NCBI GenBank assembly: GCA_001599935.1
Contig: BCIJ01000002.1
Span: forward strand, 1,224,035-1,288,034
Origin: Holtermannia corniformis
Taxonomy: Eukaryota > Basidiomycota > Tremellomycetes > Holtermanniales
Length of the DNA stretch: 64,000 bases
Reading direction: 5' to 3'
Shown here one piece after another: positions 23,592 through 33,955 of the stretch. The number at the start of each line of letters is the position of its first letter. The stretch's first letter is position 1. The notes under the pieces were generated by a model. It did not search any database. It was given only the letters and a program-made list of their open reading frames with translations, and had not been told where the DNA came from. Position numbers and translations under genes: made by a program.

Positions 23592-24052
23592 CCAATGCCG
23601 AGTGTCATGTTGTACCGATGGTACAACCTCCTCTAGCCTGTGGGCCGGAACGTATGCAGCCAATCCAATCACTGGCGGCGTCTCGGGCGCTTCGTATGTC
23701 CAGAATCATTGCCTAGACGCGTTCGTCATCTAGCGGGCAGTGTTCAGCCGACGGGCGCTGGCCGCCCGGTGGTGCGCCTTCTTGCTGTCAAGAGGCAAGC
23801 GCGGTGTACACCAATGGGGTGATGCCATGAATGGAATGAGGTCATATTTGAGGTTACATGATCTGTACTGGGGCCGGCTACGCCACAAGACTGATGTCGA
23901 TGTGGATACCGATAATGTAGGGAAGGATGTCCACTGAGGCGCCCACCAGCCGAAGAACTAGACAAAGGAAGCTTCGGCATCGGCATCGACTTCCCAGCTA
24001 CTGTATATAGCAGCGGCCCATCGGCGCCCAGAAGGAACCTCACCGTTGGACC
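23592..24052. other. Intergenic, includes promoter of family F copy 2
   Basis: No gene supported. A TATATA element at 24004-24009 stands 44 nt before the ATG at 24053, a good TATA position. A few short frames cross the region without any motif. Confidence 0.4.
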
Positions 24053-24334
24053 ATGTCATACCTGCAGTCCCGCAATGAAGTTCCCACTAACTCAGCGTGG
24101 GAGACGATATCTTCAATTGATGGTAACGCTACCGATAGTCGCGGTCAGCCGTGGACGTACGCCAAAGTAACAAAGTCAGATTTTGAGAACTGGAACAGCT
24201 CCAGGGCCAACACTTATGGACAGCCAGGCTCGCTAGTCTGGTTTGTCCTACCGACGCGAGGTGGTTACAGCAAAGAGGATTACGAAGCCTTCAAGCGCGC
24301 TATTGCTCAGACAAGCAACGCGTCCGGTACATAG
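24053..24334 (+). CDS. Orphan small protein, tandem family F, copy 2
   Basis: 93 residues, single exon. The signature reads AWETISSIDGNATDSRGQPW then TYAKVTKSDFENW, aligned without gaps to copies 1 and 3. The second half has VWFVLPTRGGYSKEDYEAF and a short helix. No signal peptide or membrane helix, so it should be cytosolic or nuclear. Preceded by a TATA element (24004-24009). Function unknown. Confidence 0.6.
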   Translation: MSYLQSRNEVPTNSAWETISSIDGNATDSRGQPWTYAKVTKSDFENWNSSRANTYGQPGSLVWFVLPTRGGYSKEDYEAFKRAIAQTSNASGT

Positions 24335-24505
24335 TTCTGACTTTTACGACAATGTCTTATGCAGCCATTGGATGAGCTTGGTTGTTTGTTGTACTAGCTC
24401 TCGCGTACGCAAACCTCGCTCAGTGGCGCATAATCGTGCGCTTGAGGTGTTGGATTACGACACTCAGCCAGCCATCTCGGCGGATGACGCCGCAACCGGC
24501 GAAGA

Positions 24506-24612
24506 CTACATCCGGCGAGGATGTAGCCAAGACACGACTGCCGCGGCGAGGATGTAGCCGAAGACGCATCCGGCGAGGATGCAGATGAAGACTGCATCCG
24601 GCGAGACATCAG
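24506..24612. repeat. Cluster of short hairpin repeats
   Basis: Three copies of a CATCCGGCGAGGATG-like unit. Copy 1 (24506-24526) is a perfect inverted repeat with arms CTACATCC / GGATGTAG around GGCGA; copy 2 (24566-24582) has arms GCATCC / GGATGC with the same loop; copy 3 (24592-24612) has lost the right arm. GGCGAGGATGTAG also occurs once alone near 24545. It lies downstream of family F copy 2, beyond normal terminator distance (about 170 nt). Confidence 0.6.
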
Positions 24613-25124
24613 GATGGCGGGCGAGACATCAGAGCCGTAGGCGAAAGGCTACAAAGAAGCGCCGTAGCGAGCGAGATGCATCACGGTCTTCCCATCATCT
24701 AACATGAGGTAGGTCCCGTTCGAGTGATCTTTGCATGGCATCAACGCGTGTCGATCGGGACAACGCGAAGACCTGCGCACAACATATCCTTGAGAGCGAT
24801 CATATCGCGTGAGCGTCTCCGCTCGTTTACAAAGGAAAAGAGCACCCGACGCTGTACTCCTGCGCACCGCGGGCCGTGCTGGCAGCACTTGCTTTCCTTC
24901 CCTCTCTATCCCGCCAGCAGCATTCTCCCTTCCATTGGGCACTCCTCCCTTTGTGTGGCATTCCTTTGGCGACAACGCTGGGTGTCAAGCACATTGCAAT
25001 AAGTGGGCCCTTAGCCACCATCAGCGCGCCAAGTACCAGGGATACCCTTTCACACTCCACGCATCAGTCACCAAAGTCCGCCTGATTGCTTGCATATTGC
25101 TGTCATTGCGGAAGCTGCTGGGTC
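24613..25124. other. Intergenic, no supported gene
   Basis: Short overlapping frames on both strands; none shows a family motif, a signal peptide or a splice pattern that extends it. Confidence 0.4.
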
Positions 25125-25132
25125 TATAAAAG
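25125..25132 (+). promoter_or_regulatory. TATA box of family F copy 3
   Basis: TATAAAAG, 36 nt before the ATG at 25168. It is a near-perfect metazoan/fungal TATA consensus and implies a very short 5' leader. Confidence 0.5.
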
Positions 25133-25167
25133 CTCGCATATCATCATGTGCAGCACCCCGCCACCAC

Positions 25168-25428
25168 ATGTCGATTCAATGGTCTACCATCCGATCCATC
25201 GGAGAGGACTCGTTAGACCGCAGAGGTCAACCTTGGAAGTATGCTATCGTCGAACCGAGGCAGTATGCAAAATGGAGTGAGGAGAAGGACAAGATATCAT
25301 CCACAAGCGGACACACGTTGTGTGTGATCTTCCCAGACGCCGACAGTGAATATGACATCGGGGGGGACGACAAAGCGAGACTTCTGGGCGTGATCGCGGG
25401 TCATAGTGAAGAAAAGGTGGTGTATTAG
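25168..25428 (+). CDS. Orphan small protein, tandem family F, copy 3
   Basis: 86 residues, single exon. The signature reads QWSTIRSIGEDSLDRRGQPW then KYAIVEPRQYAKW. The rest contains TLCVIFPDADSEYDIGGDD. The start (MSIQW) matches the aligned N-termini of its paralogues; an in-frame ATG at 25090 would lie upstream of the TATA box and is unlikely. No known domain. Confidence 0.6.
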   Translation: MSIQWSTIRSIGEDSLDRRGQPWKYAIVEPRQYAKWSEEKDKISSTSGHTLCVIFPDADSEYDIGGDDKARLLGVIAGHSEEKVVY

Positions 25429-25955
25429 CGGTATACAGTGACGGCGATGAAACGAGACAAAGAAGCGCGTTGCCAAAATCAATTCGGGTCACTCGATCTC
25501 TGCAAAGTATCGACGTGTGTAGCATTGGTTTCTCAAGTGCCATCACAGCGTACTCCACAAAGATCAATTGCTCAAGGAGACACTGGATGGACAAGCCCTG
25601 CCGCATTTGCACGTCACACGTTGACTGAGCCACGAAAGTCCATGCCGTCAAGCGCTCGCCAAAGCTGATCATGCGTGACCAGTCAGCGTCTGCAGGGCCG
25701 TCAGCGCGCATGACACTGGGTTGCCGGGAGCGGCCGGTCCACGCCACCGACCGCATCCGTATGACTAACCATGCGGCATGGTCGGAGCCGAGCCCGACCT
25801 GCCGCATGCGGTAATCCTGCAATCAAGCTCACGTCAAACCAAAAGACTAAGCGGCAGGCTGGAGACTGTCACCGGGGGCCATGAGGTGCAGACACATGTA
25901 TAAGTAGCGCGGGGAATTTGACTCGGTTTCAGCTTCGTACAAACCATCACCGACC
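25429..25955. other. Intergenic region upstream of the MFS transporter
   Basis: No gene supported. A near-palindromic ACCATGCGGCATGGT lies near 25769. TATAAG-like sequence near 25900 (GTATAAGTAGCGC) is about 55 nt from the transporter ATG and may be its TATA element. Confidence 0.35.
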
Positions 25956-27965
25956 ATGTCCAGTCACTCGAGCGAAACCCTCGCCGGCGCTGCCGATGTC
26001 TATCCCCCCGCTACCACTCGGCCGGCAGAGAGTTATACTAGGAGAAAGACCCCATGGTTAAGGCATCCGACAGCATTTGAACACATTCTATCTCACCGGT
26101 ATTCGGGCAAGGGCACGCCTGAAGCACCTTATCTCGTTTCCTTCATCGACAATGATCCGGAGAACCCACAGACACTGCCAAACGCTCGCAAATGGCTCAT
26201 CGTCGGTGTCGCGTCCGTAACCACACTGGCCGTTGCGCTCGCGAGTTCGGCGTACAGCGGAGGGATCAAGTCTTCGATCGTCGACTTTGGCGCGAGCCAA
26301 GAGCTTTTGATTGCCGGTGTCAGTCTGTTCGTTCTGTAAGTACCTCGACCGGCACCCGAGTTGCACCTAATCACTCGTATAGGGGTTTCGCCTTTGGGCC
26401 GTTGCTATGGGCACCTCTGAGTGAAATGTTCGGTCGGAGAAACCTGTTTATTGTTACCTACCTTTTCCTCACACTCTGGTGTGGCGTCGCGGCGGCATCC
26501 CAGAATATCGCCCAGTTGCTCGTCTTTCGGTATGTTCCTTGTCGTCTCGCATAGGACAGAGGCTGATCTGGTCTCATCAGCTTCCTGGCGGGCTTCTTCG
26601 GCTCGAGTCCCTTGACGAACAGCGGTGGAGTCATTAGTCAGTGGCGAGTCCGGACTCGTACCACCTTTGCTGACTCTGCACAGGCGACGTCTTCAGCGCA
26701 AAGCACAGAGGCCTTGGCATGGCGCTGTTCGCGTCTGCTCCCTTTTCCGGCCCTGCTCGTGAGTAACTTACCCGTGGAAGCGCGTACTAACCATCACAGT
26801 CGGTCGTGAGTGACACCACCCTTCTTCGAGAATGCATATTGACCTGCCCCCAAGCCATCGTCGGCGGTTTCATCGGCGAGGCCAAGCACGGCTGGCGTTG
26901 GATCGAGGTCTTCCTCTGCGCGCTGTGTGCGCTTCTCACCGTCGTCGGCGTCGTCCTCATGCCCGAGACCTATGCGCCGGTCATCCTCCGCGCTCGCGCC
27001 AAGAAGCTCAGCAAAGTCACTGGCCGCTCATACATGTTTGTCGGGGATGCTGCTCGTCCGCTGAGCCCCAAGCGCCTGTTCAAAGAGGCCTTGACGCGTC
27101 CTTGGGCATTCCTCTTCTTAGAGCCGATTGTGTTGTTGCTTTCTCTGTACAGTCAGTCGATGTTCAATGATTCAGTCACCTCGCTAACGTATCGTAGTGG
27201 CCATCATTTATGGCACGCTGTATCTGTCGTTCGCCGCCTTCCCCATCATCTTCCAGAAGGGCCGCGGCTGGTCCTCTGGCATTGGCGGGCTTGCCTTCCT
27301 CGGTATATTCGTCGGCATGATGATTGCGCTCGTCTACGTCATCTTCTATGACAACCCGCGCTACGTGCGGATCATGAAGGCGTCCGCAACTGGCCGTGCG
27401 ACGCCAGAGGACCGATTGCCGCCTGCCATCGTGGGCGCTATCATGATCCCGATCGGACTAGGGTGGTTTGCCGGTACCAACGGGCCCAGCGTCCACTGGA
27501 TCGTGCCCATCATTGCCACTGCACCATTCGGGTTTGGGATTGTGCTCGTCTTCTTGTCGACTATGAACTACCTCGTTGACACCTAGTGAGTTTTCGTCGA
27601 GTTTGACCCGGAGCGAGCTCACCGCTGTTAGCACCATCTACGCCGCCTCGGTCCTGGCAGCCAATTCGGTGCTACGATCCCTGTTTGGCGCAGCTTTCCC
27701 GCTGTTCACGACGTACATGTACGACGCGCTCGGCATCCACTGGGCGACAGCCATCCCGGGCTTCCTCGGCTTGATCTGTATCCCTATCCCGGTCCTTTTC
27801 TACAAGTATGGTGCTACGGTCCGCTCCAAAGGCAGTAAGTATAAGTGTGCATGCAGTGGTTTATACTGACCCCGACGAGAACGGGCCAGCCCGCAGATCC
27901 CAGGTCTAACGGCTCCTGTGTCGGAGAAGCCGGCGACAGCCGCGCAACTGGCGGGGTCCGCGTGA
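25956..27965 (+). CDS. MFS multidrug/polyamine transporter, DHA1 family (Tpo1/Flr1 type)
   Basis: Hydrophilic N-terminus of about 85 residues with [15 protein letters not shown] just before TM1, typical of fungal DHA1 H+-antiporters. Motif A appears as [14 protein letters not shown] after the second helix. Later segments: [36 protein letters not shown] (motif near TM5), [16 protein letters not shown], and a second half with [17 protein letters not shown] and [20 protein letters not shown]. Twelve helices are expected. Six or so short introns; the last one (about 27836-27882) joins GATVRSKGK to a short tail ending QLAGSA. Located in the plasma membrane by analogy; substrates cannot be told from sequence. 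It has its own promoter and no cluster partners that suggest a biosynthetic pathway. Confidence 0.88.
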
Positions 27966-28547
27966 GCGTCGCAGGACGGGTACGATAGCAGTCATCATCG
28001 GGTAGTATCGCATTGATGCACATTGTAAAACTGTCATGGTTTGAACCATGCCATCTCAAATCAGTTGTACATACCGTTGATTGATCCGGTATCAATGCAC
28101 CGAGGCATGTAGAGATATCGTCCGTGCTTCTTTGGGTCTCGACGTCGTCGGGAGCTTGCCTAACCCACTGCGTACTGCTCGTCCGAGCGAAGTGCGAGAC
28201 TCTTGCGGCTAGTCAGTCCTACTAGTGTTGGTGCGGTTCTCACCCCCCCTCAACACGGTAGTACCAACTCTCCTATAGAGCATACGCAGCTCGTCGTCGA
28301 TCCTCGTCTGGGCTAGTCAACCAAACAAGTAGTTGGTCCCCAGTGTGCACTCCGGCCATCTTCCCCTCTGAGCCCCCTTTGCACAGCTCGCGGTGTCCAC
28401 CACTGTCCCTCCTTTGCGACTCAGGCACGGCGCGATCGAGTGATTACGTGGTTCACCAACAGCTTATATCTCGCGCCGTGCACACTCTCTTGCCCGTTCA
28501 TGCTCCTTCCTCCTACACTCACTACCGCATCAATCATCACAGCTACC
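27966..28547. other. Intergenic, no supported gene
   Basis: No coding signature. Low-complexity C-rich tract near 28245. The right end is the promoter of the Cupin_5 gene, with pyrimidine-rich sequence before the ATG. Confidence 0.4.
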
Positions 28548-29305
28548 ATGTCTGCCATCGCCTCGACCCACCCGTTCTACCCGTATCCCCTCACCAACGC
28601 GGAGCTCATCAAGACGCTCGGGCTCGAAAAGCACTTTGAGGGCGGTTGGTACCGGCAGACCGAGGCCGTGCACAATGGTATGTCGCCTGCACCGCGTTCT
28701 CGACGATGCTGGATCTGATGCTTCAGGCTCCATACTCGAGTCGACGCAGATCTACTACCTGATCAACCCTGATTCGTACCGCGGTCGCATGCACATGAAC
28801 CAGCACCACGTTCGAGCTCCTCGTGGCGCAACGGCGCTAGCTGACGCACCGCACAGACTTACCACCTGCACCACGCCGGTCGTGCGCTCTACACTCTGAT
28901 CAAGCCGATCCCAGGCCAAGCTCCCGAGATTCGTCGCGTCGTCATGGGCCCCGACCCGTCTCGCGGCGAGGTCCTCCAGTTGTTCGTTCCGGGCGGTTGG
29001 TGGAAAGCGTCCGAGATCCCGGAAGAGGACATGCTGTTGCTGTTGGGCGATGGCGCCCAGGACGGCCTCAAGGAGCGTACGGGCTGCTTGATCAGCGAGA
29101 TCGTCGTCCCTGGCTGGACGATCGAACAGCACCAGTTCCTCGACGAGGAAAAGGTTGGTCGGAGCCGTGCTCTGCTTGAAAGCAGCTGACACCTGAGCAG
29201 CTCAAGGCTGCCTTCAACGGCTCGCCCGAATGGGAGCAGTACAAGATCTACTTGACTGCACCGGAAAACACTCCGGACCGCCCAGAGGCTTCCGTCAAGG
29301 CCTAA
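28548..29305 (+). CDS. Cupin_5 (DUF985) family protein
   Basis: Four exons. N-terminus LTNAELIKTLGLEKHFEGGW then YRQTEAVHN; exon 2 GSILESTQIYYLINPDSY; exon 3 starts YHLHHAGRALYTLIKPIPG after a 50-nt intron and contains EVLQLFVPGGWWKASEIP, the diagnostic motif of the family; it ends GWTIEQHQFLDEEK. The last exon ends ASVKA. These are single-domain beta-barrels of about 170-200 residues, found in bacteria and fungi; sugar epimerase-like or anthocyanin-type activity has been suggested, but the substrate is unknown. The 3' end lies 148 nt from the stop of the GDP-mannose pyrophosphorylase gene on the other strand. Confidence 0.8.
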
Positions 29306-29452
29306 GTGCCTCGATCACCCCGCTCAACCACCTGTGGAATAGAATACAGAGCGGGCTCGGCCTAGTACACGACCGCATGCATATGTCTACCGCGCCGCCG
29401 CCCAGATCTAAAGCCCGAAGAAAATGCACAAGAGAGAGGGTCCGAGATTCTG

Positions 29453-32400
29453 TCCTCATCAGCCGCATTCCCCACGCAAGAGGTGACGACTTACACATGA
29501 CGATGCGGGGCTCGGTGATGCTGCTCGAGATCGACTTGTGCGGCAACACGGACGCGCCGTTGACATACAGCTCGTCCTTGATCGCAACGTCGTCACCGAG
29601 AACGGTAATGTTCTCCACACGAGTCCATCGGCCGACGTTCGAGTTCCAGCCAATGATCGAGCTGGCGATCCACGAGTGGTCGCGGACGACGGCGTTGCTC
29701 ATGATGACGGAGCGCTGGATGCGGGCACCTGGCCCGATCTTGGCACCGGGACCGATAACGACGTTGGGGCCAATGAGCGCGGTTCTGCACGATTAGTATG
29801 ATTCGCTTTCTAGCAGAAACAACGTACGGGTCGATCTCGGCCGTCTGCAGCTGTCAGCAATGTCCACTTGTATACCAGCGCACTTACCGGGTCGACGAGC
29901 ACGTTGCCACCGTACACCCACTTGTTCTGAGCGGGGTCGGTGAGCAGCTTGGAGTGCTGCGACGTCAGGTGCGAGAGGTAGAGGCACGTGCCCGAGAGGT
30001 AGTCTTTTGGTTGACCAACGTCCATCCAGAACCCAGCGAGGTCAAACGAGTGCAGCTGGTGGTCGGCCGCAATGGCCGGGAAGATCTCCTTCTCAATCGA
30101 GGTCGGGCGGAGCTCGATCCGGTCAAGCACGCTAGGGTTGAAGATGTAGATACCGGCGTTGATGCGGTTGCCGACAAACTCGACTGGCTTCTCCACGAAT
30201 CGGTCGATGACGGTCGAGTTGGGCTTGGTGACGACGACACCGTAGGCAGAGGGTTCCGCCACCTTTGTAACCATGATCGAGCCCTCGCCGCCGTGCGCAA
30301 TGTGAAAGTCGCTTGGAGGGTGAGTGCGAGTTGGCCCAAGTGTTGACAAACTCACCGGAACTGCTCGAATGGGTACGTGCATGTAACATCCGAGTTGAGC
30401 ACAAAGAACGGCGAGTCGTCCTTGCCGAGGATGTCGCGGGCGAGGGCAAGCGGGCCGGCTGAGGAGTGTCAGCATGACCTGATAGTATATGCTCTAAATT
30501 GGAATTCATTCCGATGCAAGCGTCACGTTTCACGTCCATTTCGTCGAGGCGCTAACCTTCAGCGACACGCGGTGTGCGTGCACGACGGTGCTCACTCAAG
30601 GTCTGAGGTGTGGACTCAGGTAGCGTAACACCACGGGTCACCACGTGAATTGTCGAGATGCCATCTGCAGGGGAGCTGCTACAGAGCTGTCCGTTCGACA
30701 GCAAGCAACGACCAGTCGCTGGGATGATATGTTACGTTGGCACCAGCTGAAGGAAGGGTCGGTACAGCGCAACCCTCCAGCGTGCGAGTATGATACAAAC
30801 CACCAAACAGCGTGGTCCACAGCTCGTCACCTGTTTTTTCTACACCGCGTCTGCATACGATCCAGTGCAGACGGATACGATAACGTATTTCAGGTCGCAT
30901 CGTGCGCCTCGTCTTCACGGCGCACTAGACTCGGATCGCCAGCGTCGACTGCGAGGATGGATAGCAGTGCGCACTAGATTGAGAAAGCGCAATGGACGCT
31001 CGAAATTCCTCCGTCGCAACTGCCACGACCTGACCGCGTCCATCGTCTCAGTCAATGCTTCGTGCAGATTGTAGCCTCGCCTCACATGACACGGCGAGAC
31101 CCATAGCGAGCGCTTCAGCTACAATGTGATTTGTCGATCTAGAGCAGGATCGAGCTCTAGCTCCACCATACCACGGAAACAGCTAACAGCACTCGCGGCA
31201 TCGGTCGATGTCGCCGAGCTAGGGCTCCCACCGCTTCAGCTGTATATTACGGCTGGCGGTGCCCTTTGTGTAGTGCAGGGCACACGCCAGCTTTATACTT
31301 TAGCTGATGAGCCGGCACTGTCCGCTTGGCGTAATCATCCGGATGACGCGAGCTCCGTGAAGGAGTATGACCGCTAACCGCCGATCGATTCGCCACCCCG
31401 AGGCTCGTCCAGAACACTAAAGCCAGTGCCCTCTGCCAACAGAGTTCAGTCAGGCGAACCCCACAAATGAAGCCAGCGACCGGGTAGCTCCAACTGCGGT
31501 ATAAGATGACGAGACGTTGCATCGCACGAGCGGAAAAGCCTTAGGAAGCTGGCAGACCAGGTACCTTGCACGTCAGTGGGACGCGGGAGTTCAGTGGATT
31601 TGCAGCTACCTATGAACCAGCCGTACGTGCTCGATTCAAGGGTGTAGGAGTGGTCACTACGAAGACGAAGCGCAGACGGTAAAGCCTGATGCCGAGCCCA
31701 AAGCAGAGACGTCAACTAATCCTGGTAAACCACAATCGAGATGACAGGAGTCCGTATGCAGTCCAGTGAACACGACTACCAGCCGGGTTTCTTGCTTGTC
31801 CCACTTGCCCAACCGTAGTCCCAAAAAGTGTAGAGGCACTCACCGGTCCCGAGCGGTTCCGTCTCGACGCTAAAGTTGATCGTGATCCCATACTCTTCTT
31901 CAGTCTTCTTCAAGACGGCGACCATGACTTCGGGGCGGTAGTTGACGGCAAGGACAATATCTTTGACGCCCGCCTGGAGGTGTGTCGCGTTAGCAATGAG
32001 AGAGGGTGGCACAAAGGGAAGAAGGTACCTTGACAAGAGCCTGTGGATGTGTTAATGCTGAGCAGAGGGATGGACCATGAGTGACGGACCTCGATTTGGT
32101 GCAAGCTGAGAAAGAGAGCGGACTGTCAGCCATCATCGTGCGATTGATTCAGGTTGGATTGGGACAGGGCATGCAAAATTGACGATGCAGGCTCGAGTCC
32201 GTCGGGTTGGACCCTGGATGCCCGGTCTGAGCTTGGACGCGGACCCGAACTAGGGTCCGTCCGTCCGCGGCTGTGCAAGTCGACATCCAGAGCCCAACGA
32301 GACGTGAACCCGCCCTAGACCCATCCGATGCGCAAGACACTCACATCATGGCCTAGACAACAGCGTCAGCTCATGAGCCGACGGATGAGCACAGGAGCCC

Positions 32401-32575
32401 CGCAGCGAGGCGAGCTCGGACGGGCTAAGACGGACCTTGTTACAGAACTCGACGAGCGGCTTGGGCAGCGTCAATGTCAGAGGCCTGAGCCGGGTGCCAA
32501 AGCCGCCGACGAGGATTAAAGCCTAGTAGGTGGTCAGTAGAGCGATGGGAGGGTTGGTGGTGGACCGACCTTCAT
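29453..32575 (-). CDS. MPG1: Mannose-1-phosphate guanylyltransferase (GDP-mannose pyrophosphorylase)
   Basis: Makes GDP-mannose for glycosylation, GPI anchors and wall mannan. Exon 1 is MK; exon 2 gives [20 protein letters not shown] then KPLVEFCNK (nucleotide-binding [11 protein letters not shown]); then AMI (8-nt exon 32345-32352), LHQIE (16 nt, 32090-32105), ALVK (12 nt, 32029-32040) and [15 protein letters not shown]. After a 1,385-nt intron (30459-31843) the core continues [20 protein letters not shown] then SDV (metal-binding Asp), [15 protein letters not shown] and [14 protein letters not shown] 17-nt exon (29828-29844) gives TAEIDP before the left-handed helix repeats [17 protein letters not shown]. 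The family ends in a PRI(V/I)M motif; here this is met if an intron of 40 nt splits the stop codon (T|GA, end 29453). Without that intron the frame runs on into unrelated sequence to 29295. Confidence 0.9.
30459..31843 (-). other. Exceptionally long intron of the GDP-mannose pyrophosphorylase gene
   Basis: 1,385 nt between GLGTG-type donor (exon ends ETEPLGT) and acceptor before AGPLALARD; other introns here are about 50 nt. No inverted terminal repeats or transposase motif seen. On the plus strand 31126-31377 is an 83-codon frame ([20 protein letters not shown]) that could be a nested gene. A CACGTG lies near 30646. Confidence 0.7.
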
Positions 32576-32823
32576 TCTGAAGTGTGGTGTGGGTTTGTGT
32601 GGTGATGTACAGTGACTGGCTAGTGCTCGAGTGGTAGTGAGCTGGGAGGGTGAAGGCTTTGATGGTGGTCGACCCACGTTGATCGCTCTAACGTCTCGCG
32701 CGCGCAAACCAAAGCTCGCAGTGATCTGGCCGCGCGCCTCGGTTCACCCGCAAGTGGCAACCGCGCGCGTCAGTTTGTATTATTTTAGATTGATTAGGAT
32801 TAATCCAATACCGCCACTGGGCA

Positions 32824-32831
32824 TCACGTGA
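32824..32831. promoter_or_regulatory. TCACGTGA palindrome in divergent promoter
   Basis: Located in the 326-nt gap between the GDP-mannose pyrophosphorylase ATG (32575, minus) and the RLP24 ATG (32902, plus), 71 nt from the latter. Same 8-mer as at 5807 and 47526. Confidence 0.45.
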
Positions 32832-32901
32832 CTGCCATTGAGATTTCTCAACCGTCGCCACCACCGGCCTCGTCACCCGCACAAGCACAGTACGGCCCAA
32901 G

Positions 32902-33689
32902 ATGAGGATTGAAAAGTGCTACTTTTGCTCAGTCAGCGTCTACCCCGGCCATGGTGTGTATATCGCTCATAGCCAGCGAGCGCGCCAGCTCACAATCGAC
33001 AGGGACAATGTTTGTGCGCAACGACGCGAAAATGTTTCGGTTCTGCACTTCAAAGTGGGTCGCGGTGCGGTGTACGCCGAGGGCAAGACTGATCATGTCA
33101 TCAGGTGCCACAAGAACTTCAAGTGCGCTCTGACGACGTCGAGTTTTGCGAGTCAAACTGACCCCGAACAGGATGAAGCGGAACCCACGCAAGGTCCGGT
33201 GGACAAAGGCGTTCCGTCGTGCCAACGGCAAAGAAATGACCATTGTACGTTGTCCCTCGCACTGACCCGGTCGTGTTGGTGCCAACGCTTCTTCAGGACT
33301 CGACGTTTGAATTCGAGAAACGGCGCAACGTGCCCGTTCGATACGACCGCGACCTGATCCAGACCACGCTCAGCGCCATGAAACGCGTACAAGAGATCAA
33401 GGCGAGGCGCGAGCGCGCGTTCTGGAAAAACAGGATGGCAGGCAACAAGGCCATCGCCAACAAGTTTGCCGCGACCGAGATTGGTAACCACATCGAACTC
33501 GTCCAGCCAAAGGCTTCGGCCAAGAAGCTGGCCGTGGGCGAGATGGGCACAGAGGAGAAGAACAGGATCAGGGAGAAGATTCGTGTCAATGCGAAAAAGA
33601 GGTTGGACAGGGTCGAGAAGAAGGAGACGAGGTTGATGCCGAGCGAGGGCAGGAGCATGGGCATGGCTGGGATGGAAGTCGATGCGTGA
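32902..33689 (+). CDS. RLP24: 60S ribosome biogenesis protein Rlp24
   Basis: Starts [18 protein letters not shown], the zinc-binding start shared with L24e, then [23 protein letters not shown] (18-nt exon 33103-33120) and [20 protein letters not shown]. The exon from 33298 gives [20 protein letters not shown] and [11 protein letters not shown], the Rlp24-specific C-terminal extension that recruits the AAA-ATPase Afg2/Drg1 in yeast. Length and order of blocks are those of Rlp24, not of ribosomal L24. Acts as a pre-60S placeholder for L24 from nucleolus to cytoplasm. Five exons with 45-65-nt introns. Confidence 0.92.
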
Positions 33690-33955
33690 CGGACGCGGGT
33701 TGTATCATCATGGATTGCTTGCTCGACGCGCTCGTGGTGTGGCATGGCACACTGACACGGCTGATACGCCATGGCAGCGACTCGACGCTTTCCAGGTCCG
33801 CAGTAGTCATTGCCGCGCTGGCGCAGGTCGACAGCCCCAGGTCGCATCACACCTACACAATAGCATCCTTACCGATCCGTGGCTGTAATGGGACATCTGA
33901 GCGTCTTCGCCGTGCACAAGCTCTGCTCAGAGTAGCATTCTCGCGCATCGATACA
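33690..33955. other. Convergent intergenic region
   Basis: 266 nt between the stop codons of RLP24 and the low-complexity gene. No gene or repeat seen. Confidence 0.4.

Noticed and set aside
25244..25822. 192-codon minus-strand frame antisense to family F copy 3
   Set aside because: Overlaps the conserved paralogue on the other strand and has no motif.
30459..31843. Box C/D snoRNA in the long pyrophosphorylase intron
   Set aside because: No paired RUGAUGA and CUGA boxes with closing stem in the sense orientation.
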